NCBI GenBank assembly: GCA_964425275.1
Contig: CAYRLZ010000077.1
Coordinates: forward strand, 1-5,430
Direction of reading: 5' to 3'
From: CAYRLZ01 sp964425275
Lineage (GTDB): Bacteria > Hydrothermota > Tepidihabitantia > Tepidihabitantales > JBDRVQ01
Length of the DNA: 5,430 nt
Shown: positions 1 through 5,391 of the stretch, in pieces
Layout of the letters: every line of letters begins with the position of its first letter
Numbering within the stretch: the first letter of the stretch is position 1
The notes under the pieces: generated by a model
Seen by the model: only the letters and a program-made list of their open reading frames with translations
What the model was told of the DNA's origin: nothing
Databases searched by the model: none
Program-made: the position numbers and the translations under genes

Positions 1-39
1 ATAGCGGATCTTCTCATAATAGATTTCGGCAATACCCAT
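1..39 (-). CDS. 5' end of an unidentified gene (left copy), truncated by the window edge
   Basis: Thirteen codons reading MGIAEIYYEKIRY from ATG at 39-37, leaving the window at base 1. The start is well supported: AAGGAGGA lies at 51-44, four bases before the ATG, and a TATAAT box lies 21 bases before the start codon. I do not recognise the protein from 13 residues. The identical fragment appears at 5392-5430, so the genome either has two copies of this 5' end or the assembly shows one locus twice. Confidence 0.7.
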   Translation of the reverse strand, partial: MGIAEIYYEKIRY

Positions 40-59
40 AAATTCCTCCTTATTGGGAG

Positions 60-86
60 ATTATAGGATTTTAAGAATCTTTTCAA
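60..86 (-). promoter_or_regulatory. Outward promoter of the left MGIAEIYY gene
   Basis: On the minus strand a perfect TATAAT sits at 65-60. A TTGAAA at 86-81 is a possible -35 box, but the 15-nt spacing is short, so the -35 assignment is uncertain. The -10 box is followed closely by AAGGAGGA (51-44) and ATG (39-37), giving a short leader. The sequence is duplicated exactly in the right arm. Confidence 0.6.
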
Positions 87-150
87 GTCACGGATCCAAA
101 AGATCTCTCTAGGGTAGATACCATGTCTAGAAACAGTACGAAAATACATA

Positions 151-179
151 TTGACAGAAAAGAAATTTTTTTGTATAAT
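151..179 (+). promoter_or_regulatory. Consensus sigma70 promoter for the micro-ORF and mfd
   Basis: TTGACA at 151-156 and TATAAT at 174-179 are separated by exactly 17 bases, a full match to the sigma70 consensus at both hexamers with ideal spacing. Transcription should begin near 186, leaving a leader of about 15 nt before the ATG at 201. It is the strongest promoter in the window and seems stronger than expected for mfd alone, which suggests that it mainly serves the 19-codon ORF. It begins 10 bases inside the left inverted repeat and is divergent from the outward promoter at 60-86. Confidence 0.85.
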
Positions 180-200
180 TAGCGTTAATAAGGAGGAACA

Positions 201-260
201 ATGGCTTGCATGAAACGTGGCGCAAAGAAGACGGCGGCGAAAAAGCCGAAAAAGAAGTAA
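201..260 (+). CDS. 19-residue lysine-rich micro-protein or leader peptide
   Basis: The ORF reads MACMKRGAKKTAAKKPKKK then TAA. Eight of 19 residues are lysine and one is arginine, and the second half (KKTAAKKPKKK) resembles the basic tails of histone H1-like proteins. Evidence for translation is strong for so short an ORF: a consensus promoter about 20 bp upstream and AAGGAGGA at 190-197, four bases before the ATG. It overlaps in another frame an upstream extension of mfd that would begin at TTG 206, but that extension has no ribosome site of its own. It could be a tiny nucleic-acid-binding protein or a leader peptide whose translation controls mfd. I do not recognise a family; the function is open. 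Confidence 0.55.
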   Translation: MACMKRGAKKTAAKKPKKK

Positions 261-265
261 ACCCA

Positions 266-294
266 AAGGAGGGGTATGATAAATACCCCTCCTT
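266..294 (+). promoter_or_regulatory. Perfect 12-bp hairpin covering the ribosome site ahead of mfd
   Basis: AAGGAGGGGTAT (266-277) pairs perfectly with ATACCCCTCCTT (283-294) around the 5-nt loop GATAA. The 5' arm is itself a strong Shine-Dalgarno sequence and the 3' arm mimics the anti-Shine-Dalgarno tail of 16S rRNA. The mfd ATG follows two bases after the stem. There is no T-run after the stem (AATGCC follows), so it is a poor intrinsic terminator. It more likely hides the ribosome site, or separates expression of the micro-ORF from that of mfd. A ribosome stopping at 258-260 would cover part of the 5' arm and could open it. Confidence 0.7.
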
Positions 295-296
295 AA
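276..296 (+). CDS. Possible 6-codon uORF overlapping the mfd start
   Basis: ATG at 276 opens MINTPP and stops at TAA 294-296, whose last A is the first base of the mfd ATG (TAATG). The only Shine-Dalgarno sequence close to mfd, AAAGGAGGGG at 265-274, is placed one base before this ATG, which is tight but possible, and is 21 bases from the mfd ATG. Re-initiation at the TAATG overlap would explain how mfd is translated without its own ribosome site. Such a short ORF can arise by chance, so this rests on its position rather than on its coding content. Confidence 0.25.
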   Translation: MINTPP

Positions 297-3241
297 TGCC
301 TAAACTCTTAACCCTCTTTCAAAACTCAAAAGAATGTCAGGAATTTTTTTTCCATTTTTCTCAATCACCATTAAGTATTACTTTGCCACCTACCTCGGCA
401 ACCGCCTTTTTACTCTTTTCCCTCAGTCGCTATTATAAGGTTCCCTTAATTTTTATCAGTGGAAGAGATTTAGAAAGCCTGCACGCGGATTTGCTTTCCC
501 TAAATCAGGAATTAGCCGATTTAGGGATTGAGATAATCTATTTTCAGCCCCAGCCCCGAATAATCGCCAGATTTAACAATCGGCCGGCTAATTTTATCCT
601 CCTCCTAAAAGAAGAAGACCTAAATAGAAAGATACCAACCGACTTAGAAAAAGCCCGGGTCTTTTTGAGAAGCGGGGAAAAATTTTCCTATGAGAGGCTA
701 CTCGATTATTTAGCCGATGATTATTATCCGACGGATTTTGTGATGGAGGAGGGAGAATTTGCCCGCCGGGGTTCAATCATTGATTTCTTCCCCCCGGATA
801 CCGAATATCCCTTACGGGTGGAATTCTTTGGCGACAAGATAGTTTCTCTACGACTTTTTGACCCACTTAACCAACGTTCGGTAAAAGAATTAGTAGAATA
901 TGAAATATTTCTTCCTCATTATCTCAAAAAGGAAGGGGAAACGATTCGCTCTCTTCTAAAAGGAGAGATGATTTTTTTATGGAGAAAGGAAGGGAAGGTC
1001 TTTTTGCACCATCAAAGGCAAATGGCATTGGCTAAGGCGACCGATTCAAAAGAATTCTTAGAATATCATCTTTCGGTCTTATCACCGGATATCTATCTCG
1101 GAAATTTTAAGGTCTTAAAATCGGAGATAGCAAGGGGAGATTTTCAATACTATATTGTCGTTCCCCAATACCTACAGGAGAGGTTAGAAAAAATCTTAGG
1201 GGAGGTGGCCTTTTATCAATCAGGGAGTTTAAGCGGCGGTTTTCTCTTGCCCGAAAGTAAAATTTGCCTCTTAACCGAAAAAGAGATTTATGGCGAACCA
1301 AAGATTCGTCCCCCAAAAAGAAAGTTTAAGGGACTACCAGTTGATGAACTTCTTGCCCTGAAAAAAGGCGATTATGTTGTCCATTTTGATTATGGCGTCG
1401 GTATCTTTGAAGGGGTGAAGCGGTTAACCTTTGATAATACTGAGAAGGATTTTTTAACTATCCGCTATGCCGGTGATGACCGGCTCTATCTGCCGATTGA
1501 AAACTTAGGGCTGATTGAGCGGTATATCGGCAGTGAAGAGCGGGCACCAAAAATTGACCGCATCGGACGAAGCGATTGGGCCAAGGCCAAGGAAGAGACA
1601 GAAATCGCTGCCAATAAATTTGCCTCGGAACTCCTTGACCTCTATGCCCAAAGGGCAACCGCAGAAGGATTTTCGTTTTCTTCGGATAGTGAATGGCAGA
1701 TGGAACTGGAGTCTTCATTCCCTTATGAGGAGACACCAGACCAGTTGAAGGCCTTAGAAGAAATAAAGAGGGATATGGAAAGAAAAAGACCGATGGAACG
1801 TTTGGTCTGCGGTGATGTTGGCTTTGGGAAGACAGAATTAGCCCTCCGCGCCGCCTTTAAGGCGGTGCAAGATTTTAAGCAGGTCGCCTTTTTAGTCCCG
1901 ACGACTCTCCTCGCTTTACAACATTACCATAATTTTAAGGAGCGGTTGAAAAACTTCCCGGTGCGGGTTGAGATGTTATCCCGCCTGCTCAAAAAGGAAG
2001 AACAAAAGAAGATTAGCCAAGATTTAAAAGAGGGAAAGGTTGATATTGTGATTGGCACCCATCTCCTCCTCTCCGATAAAATTTCGTTTAAGGACCTAGG
2101 ACTTCTGATTATTGATGAGGAGCAGAAGTTTGGGGTTAGGCAAAAAGAAGAGATTAAGAAGTGGAAGAGAGGTGTTGATGTTTTAAGTTTAACCGCTACC
2201 CCAATCCCAAGAACTTTATATCTCAGCCTGACCGGGATAAAGGACATATCAATCATCAATACACCGCCCTTGGGACGAAAGGAGATAATAACCGAGGTCT
2301 CAACCTGGGATGAAAAGAAAATCCGCGAGATGATAATGCGCGAGGTTTGTGCCGGCGGTCAGGTATTTTTCATCCACAACCGGATTGAGACAATCTACCG
2401 AAAAGAAGAGGAGTTGTCTCGGATTTGTCCAGAGATAAAGATTGCAGTCGCCCATGGCCGGATGAGGGAAGAAAAACTGGCCCGGGTATATTTTGATTTC
2501 CTGAATCGAAGGTATGACTTACTCCTGACAACAGCGATTATGGAATCAGGTATTGATATGCCGAATGTGAATATCATCATTATTGATGAGGCACACCGCT
2601 TTGGACTGGCCGATTTACACCAACTGCGCGGTCGGGTCGGAAGGGGTGAACGGCAGGCTTATTGCCTCTTTATCCGCCCGGACAAAAGAGAAATAACCGA
2701 AGAGGCAAAACAAAGAATTTCCGCTCTGATCACTTACTCTCAGTTAGGCAGTGGATTTAAGTTGGCAATTAAAGATATGGAGATAAGGGGCGTGGGAAAT
2801 ATTTTAGGTCCGGAACAGCACGGTCATATCTCCCGGGTTGGCTTTGCGCTCTACAACCAACTTCTTAAAGATGCGGTCAAGAGATTAAGAGGCGAAAAAA
2901 TTCTCCCAGAACCAGAACTCTCCTTAAATATCCCGGCTTATATCCCAGAAGACTTCATCCCTGATTCCTATGTCCGGGTCGCAATCTATAAAAGAATCCT
3001 CAATGCCGAAACCGAGGAGGAGATAAGAAGATTAAAAGAAGAGATAAGAGACCGTTTTGGCCGTTATCCGGAGATTATGGAGAACCTATTTCTAATTGCC
3101 CAGATTAGAATCTATGCCAAAAAGAAAGGGATTGAGCAAGTGGTCTTTCAGAAAGGTGAGATAAAATTAATTAAGGAAGGAAAAGAGGAGAGGTGTTCCG
3201 GTGATTTAACTCTCTTACTTGCCCGATTAAAAGAGGGTTAG
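296..3241 (+). CDS. mfd: Transcription-repair coupling factor Mfd
   Basis: Cytoplasmic DNA translocase that displaces RNA polymerase stalled at DNA damage and recruits UvrA for nucleotide excision repair. It has 981 residues from ATG 296; E. coli Mfd has 1148, so the N-terminal part is somewhat compact. The UvrB-like N-terminal region is marked by RRGSIIDFFPP (from residue 157). The CarD-like RNA-polymerase-interacting domain begins near KKGDYVVHFDYGVG (about 357). The superfamily 2 motor shows Walker A GDVGFGKT (506-513), DEEQ (607-610), TATP (633-636) and QLRGRVGR (776-783). The translocation motif DMEIRGVGNILG starts at 827, and the TRCF C-terminal domain runs from about 875. All key motor residues are intact. 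A longer form from TTG 206 is open, but its first 30 residues (acidic and lysine-rich) do not look like Mfd and overlap the micro-ORF and hairpin. ATG 296 has no direct ribosome site, so coupling to upstream translation is likely. Confidence 0.97.
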   Translation: MPKLLTLFQNSKECQEFFFHFSQSPLSITLPPTSATAFLLFSLSRYYKVPLIFISGRDLESLHADLLSLNQELADLGIEIIYFQPQPRIIARFNNRPANFILLLKEEDLNRKIPTDLEKARVFLRSGEKFSYERLLDYLADDYYPTDFVMEEGEFARRGSIIDFFPPDTEYPLRVEFFGDKIVSLRLFDPLNQRSVKELVEYEIFLPHYLKKEGETIRSLLKGEMIFLWRKEGKVFLHHQRQMALAKATDSKEFLEYHLSVLSPDIYLGNFKVLKSEIARGDFQYYIVVPQYLQERLEKILGEVAFYQSGSLSGGFLLPESKICLLTEKEIYGEPKIRPPKRKFKGLPVDELLALKKGDYVVHFDYGVGIFEGVKRLTFDNTEKDFLTIRYAGDDRLYLPIENLGLIERYIGSEERAPKIDRIGRSDWAKAKEETEIAANKFASELLDLYAQRATAEGFSFSSDSEWQMELESSFPYEETPDQLKALEEIKRDMERKRPMERLVCGDVGFGKTELALRAAFKAVQDFKQVAFLVPTTLLALQHYHNFKERLKNFPVRVEMLSRLLKKEEQKKISQDLKEGKVDIVIGTHLLLSDKISFKDLGLLIIDEEQKFGVRQKEEIKKWKRGVDVLSLTATPIPRTLYLSLTGIKDISIINTPPLGRKEIITEVSTWDEKKIREMIMREVCAGGQVFFIHNRIETIYRKEEELSRICPEIKIAVAHGRMREEKLARVYFDFLNRRYDLLLTTAIMESGIDMPNVNIIIIDEAHRFGLADLHQLRGRVGRGERQAYCLFIRPDKREITEEAKQRISALITYSQLGSGFKLAIKDMEIRGVGNILGPEQHGHISRVGFALYNQLLKDAVKRLRGEKILPEPELSLNIPAYIPEDFIPDSYVRVAIYKRILNAETEEEIRRLKEEIRDRFGRYPEIMENLFLIAQIRIYAKKKGIEQVVFQKGEIKLIKEGKEERCSGDLTLLLARLKEG

Positions 3242-3266
3242 AGAGAATTATTCCAGAAAATATTCC

Positions 3267-3420
3267 TTAGACAATGCGGTTCTCTTTAATCTCACCGCTA
3301 CTGATGATAACTTCGTAGTCAATGGAGCGCACTTCCTTGACTAATTGGTAATTTTATCAATTTTAAGTGTTGCTTAAAGAGATTGACCAGTGCCCAACCG
3401 AAGATAGCGTCAATGGGGTT
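3267..3420 (-). pseudogene. Possible frame-broken coding remnant in the convergent gap
   Basis: The 177-bp gap between mfd and the leftward gene holds no intact ORF with a usable start. On the minus strand two neighbouring frames nevertheless read as protein-like peptides: NPIDAIFGWALVNLFKQHL in 3420-3364, continuing open to a TGA at 3321-3319, and IDYEVIISSGEIKENRIV ending at TAA 3269-3267. One frameshift near 3350 would join them into a C-terminal fragment of about 50 residues. I do not recognise the parent protein, and chance open frames of this length are common, so this is a weak call. The alternative is that the gap is plain 3' untranslated sequence. Confidence 0.2.
3357..3386. terminator. 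Weak inverted repeat between convergent genes, possible terminator
   Basis: TCAAT-TTTAAG (3357-3367) is mirrored by CTTAAA and then ATTGA (3373-3378 and 3382-3386), with a TGTTG loop and a 3-nt bulge (GAG). The stem is AT-rich and has no clear U-run, so termination would be weak. It lies where convergent transcripts from mfd and the deoxyhypusine synthase-like gene would need to stop. No better intrinsic terminator is visible in 3242-3418. Confidence 0.25.
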
Positions 3421-4432
3421 AAATCTTAACGGAGAGTTTCTCGTCTAAGGAGAATTTAATAATTTTCTTCCGCTTAATCTTCTTCTCGGCTAATGCGGTA
3501 ACGAGCAGCGGTAGAATAATTGTCGCATCGGCATAGACGGTCACCATATCCGCATCTAAGGCAATCTTTCCCCAAGACTGTGCCTCCTGAAAGGTGCAAC
3601 CGGAAAGCCCGCCCCAGAAAGGAACATCCTGGGTTATCTGAATGGCATATTTATGCCCGGAGACCTTATAACCCAAAAAGGGCGCGGTCACCTCGGTCTG
3701 CTGGATGAAGTTCTTGGGAACGCCACCGCCAATATAGATAACGCCGGTCTCTTTCAAACTGGCCAGATAGGCGGTCTCGGCTATATCTTTTAAGATGTCA
3801 AATTCAATCTTGACGCCTCTTTTTTGGTAAAGTTCAGTGAGGGCAATACCGATGGAAGAGTCGCCGAGTGCTGGGCAATAGACAGGAATCTTTACTTTGG
3901 CGGCCGATTTCAGAATCCCATCCTCTTGATAAGAAAAAAGCCTTTTCCCTAAGAGGTATAAAAACTCTCGGGTGGAATAATTCCTTTTGGGAAATTCTTC
4001 GGCCCATTGGGCGATAGTATTATCAGTAGCAATGAACTCGTCTTCGGAGGCGAAGGTATCATAGATGCGGTCAATTCTTGCTTGACGCAACTTAATATCA
4101 TCAATTTCCGTAGAACCGATATAATGGTATTTACCAATCGTTTCGTGGATATCGTGGAAAAGATTGGCACCCGTAGAAACGAGGCAATCAATGTATCGTT
4201 GCTGAATGAGATACATTACAACCTTTCTCATTCCGGCCGGAACCATTGCCCCAGCCAATCCGAAAAATATGAAGGTATCTTCCTTAAGCATCTTCTCCCA
4301 GACCTTTAAGGCGAGACTTAAGTTCCGGGCTTGGAAGGAGCATCTCCCCATTGCCGCTAAGAGTTCGGAGACCTTTATATTCTCTTTTATCACCAAAGGT
4401 TCGGTTGGATATTTAAGATAATTCTCTTTCAT
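3419..4432 (-). CDS. Deoxyhypusine synthase-like protein (probable NAD-dependent aminobutyl transferase of polyamine metabolism)
   Basis: A 337-residue member of the deoxyhypusine synthase family. Family enzymes use NAD to take an aminobutyl group from a polyamine and pass it through a lysine imine to an acceptor amine. Visible signatures are FFGLAGAMVPAGMRK (56-70), STGANLFHD (86-94), GGGVPKNF (235-242), WGGLSG (273-278), SWGKI with the covalent-intermediate lysine at K289, and VYADATIILPLL (299-310). By eye, residues corresponding to human D313, D316 and H288 appear replaced (W273, L276, N241), as in the archaeal/bacterial branch. Bacteria lack eIF5A, so the acceptor is probably a small amine, as in homospermidine synthesis, rather than a protein; this is inference. 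It lies 54 bp downstream of arginine decarboxylase on the same strand, so co-transcription is likely. The ATG start lacks a clear Shine-Dalgarno sequence but gives the expected N-terminus. Confidence 0.9.
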   Translation of the reverse strand: MKENYLKYPTEPLVIKENIKVSELLAAMGRCSFQARNLSLALKVWEKMLKEDTFIFFGLAGAMVPAGMRKVVMYLIQQRYIDCLVSTGANLFHDIHETIGKYHYIGSTEIDDIKLRQARIDRIYDTFASEDEFIATDNTIAQWAEEFPKRNYSTREFLYLLGKRLFSYQEDGILKSAAKVKIPVYCPALGDSSIGIALTELYQKRGVKIEFDILKDIAETAYLASLKETGVIYIGGGVPKNFIQQTEVTAPFLGYKVSGHKYAIQITQDVPFWGGLSGCTFQEAQSWGKIALDADMVTVYADATIILPLLVTALAEKKIKRKKIIKFSLDEKLSVKI

Positions 4433-4486
4433 AAATAGTCCGTTATTACCAAAGAGGCCGGGAAATCCCTTTAAAGATTCGGGCGG

Positions 4487-5029
4487 TTAAGAAGTAAAGA
4501 CCGCACAAGCAAGAACCGTTGTCCAGAGTCCGCGTTTATCACCAATAGCGGTTTGAGTAATATTCATCGTGCGGAAGATTTTCCCAGAGATTTTCCAGAG
4601 TTCCTTTCTTTCGTCGTAACTTGTGTCGGGGTTAAACTCAACGCCCAATGTTGTGGCGAGCATCTGGGCGGCTAAGTCCTCGGCATAATCGCCGGCCTTT
4701 GCCTCGGTCTCACCATAGGAGTGGTATTCGGAAAGGTAGCCGTATTGATTTTTGTCTTTAGGTATGGCGCCACCAATCGCCGCGGCAATCAAGCGATGGG
4801 GCTCATTGGAGGCATTAACACTCATTACGCAAAAGATTATCTCACCAGGAACAATATATTGCAAACCTCGCTGCCGAGATACAATCTTACAGCCCGGGGG
4901 CAAGATTGAAGAGACTTGGACGATATTAAATTGGGCAATCCCGGCATCCCGCAAGGCCGCTTCAAAAGAGGAGAGGCGGTCTTTGTGTTTCCCTACGCCC
5001 TTGGTAAAAAAGACCCTCTTCGGAACCAT
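4487..5029 (-). CDS. Pyruvoyl-dependent arginine decarboxylase proenzyme
   Basis: Converts arginine to agmatine and CO2, the first step of the agmatine route to polyamines, using a pyruvoyl group made by self-cleavage. The 180-residue length is close to the family (165 in Methanocaldococcus jannaschii). The N-terminus MVPKRVFFTKGVGKHKDRL is typical. The cleavage site is VSSILPPG: cutting between S40 and S41 would give a beta chain of 40 residues and an alpha chain starting with the pyruvoyl made from S41. SFEAALRDAGI (20-30), AIGGAIP (84-90) and EYHSYGETE (101-109) are further family blocks containing active-site acids. The start at 5029 lies only 7 bases after the tRNA 3' end, with no Shine-Dalgarno sequence, yet the conserved N-terminus leaves no room for a later start. 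It is followed by the deoxyhypusine synthase-like gene. Confidence 0.95.
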   Translation of the reverse strand: MVPKRVFFTKGVGKHKDRLSSFEAALRDAGIAQFNIVQVSSILPPGCKIVSRQRGLQYIVPGEIIFCVMSVNASNEPHRLIAAAIGGAIPKDKNQYGYLSEYHSYGETEAKAGDYAEDLAAQMLATTLGVEFNPDTSYDERKELWKISGKIFRTMNITQTAIGDKRGLWTTVLACAVFTS

Positions 5030-5036
5030 TTTTTGA

Positions 5037-5109
5037 TGGAGCAGAGCGGATTCGAACCGCCGACCTCCTGAGTGCGATTCAGGTGCTCTCCCAACTGAGC
5101 TACTGCCCC
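5037..5109 (-). tRNA. tRNA-Ala, anticodon CGC
   Basis: A 73-nt cloverleaf on the minus strand. The acceptor stem GGGGCAG/CTGCTCC includes the G3-U70 wobble pair that identifies alanine tRNAs, with A73 as discriminator. The D-arm is GCTC/GAGC with loop AGTTGGGA. The anticodon stem CCTGA/TCAGG encloses the loop ATCGCAC, giving anticodon CGC (5076-5074) for codon GCG. The T-arm has loop TTCGAAT. The CCA end is not encoded: TCAAAAA follows A73, then the ATG of the arginine decarboxylase gene. A shared primary transcript with that gene is likely. Confidence 0.96.
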
Positions 5110-5120
5110 AAGATAATCAA

Positions 5121-5146
5121 AACTCCTGCACCAATAACAAGGAGTT
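5121..5146 (-). other. Inverted repeat upstream of the tRNA
   Basis: AACTCC (5121-5126) and GGAGTT (5141-5146) are perfect inverted copies with a 14-nt loop. Read on the minus strand, the second arm runs into GGAGTTTTGATTAT, which resembles a weak terminator or attenuator 12 bases before the mature tRNA 5' end. It may also be a leader stem used in tRNA processing. The rest of 5110-5289 holds the promoter listed separately and no convincing gene. Confidence 0.3.
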
Positions 5147-5251
5147 AGCGAAATAAAAATACTGAAGGTGCTAAGATACGGAAAATTTCCTTCTCTTTTC
5201 TCTTTGATTTTATCACCACACTTTCTTTTTTTAAAAGCAACCATTTTTCTA

Positions 5252-5279
5252 ATTTTAGTCAAATTTTTCTTCCTGTCAA
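5252..5279 (-). promoter_or_regulatory. Leftward promoter for tRNA-Ala and the polyamine genes
   Basis: On the minus strand TTGACA (5279-5274) and TAAAAT (5257-5252) are spaced by 16 bases, close to sigma70 consensus. Transcription would start near 5245, about 135 bases before the mature tRNA. No other comparable promoter is seen before the tRNA, arginine decarboxylase or deoxyhypusine synthase-like genes, so it may drive all three. It mirrors the promoter at 151-179: both have TTGACAG 10-11 bases inside their arm of the inverted repeat. Confidence 0.6.
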
Positions 5280-5344
5280 TAGAAAAATATCGTACTGTTT
5301 CTAGACATGGTATCTACCCTAGAGAGATCTTTTGGATCCGTGAC

Positions 5345-5371
5345 TTGAAAAGATTCTTAAAATCCTATAAT
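5345..5371 (+). promoter_or_regulatory. Outward promoter of the right MGIAEIYY gene
   Basis: TATAAT at 5366-5371 is a perfect -10 box. TTGAAA at 5345-5350 is a candidate -35 box at a short 15-nt spacing. AAGGAGGA (5380-5387) and ATG (5392) follow directly. This is the mirror copy of the promoter at 60-86. Confidence 0.6.
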
Positions 5372-5391
5372 CTCCCAATAAGGAGGAATTT

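Larger units (their letters stand above)
1..141. repeat. Left arm of a perfect 141-nt terminal inverted repeat
   Basis: This stretch is the exact reverse complement of 5290-5430, checked block by block with no mismatch; the match stops at 142 (A here, where the other arm would need T). It contains the first 13 codons of an outward-facing gene, its ribosome binding site, its promoter and about 55 bp of upstream region. Weak similarity continues inward past the exact repeat. It may be a genuine inverted duplication, one end of an invertible segment, or a repeat node at which an assembler stopped. The repeat probably continues outward beyond the window, because both copies run to the very last base. 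Confidence 0.97.

Noticed and set aside
206..295. 30-residue N-terminal extension of Mfd starting at TTG 206
   Set aside because: It has no ribosome site of its own, does not resemble the Mfd N-terminus, and overlaps the better supported micro-ORF and the hairpin. ATG 296 gives a sensible start.
266..300. Intrinsic terminator after the micro-ORF
   Set aside because: The stem is strong, but no run of T follows it; AATGCCTAAAC follows, and the mfd ATG lies there. A regulatory hairpin fits better.
1458..2580. Several open frames within mfd on both strands
   Set aside because: They lie fully inside the conserved Mfd motor region, lack ribosome sites and show no recognisable protein features; they are shadows of the real frame.
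4993..5262. Minus-strand 89-codon ORF, including a basic start MVAFKKRKCGDKIKEKREG from ATG 5244
   Set aside because: It reads straight through the tRNA gene into the decarboxylase gene, has no ribosome site, and the strong tRNA call explains the sequence. The basic start echoes the left micro-ORF, but it has no stop before the tRNA.
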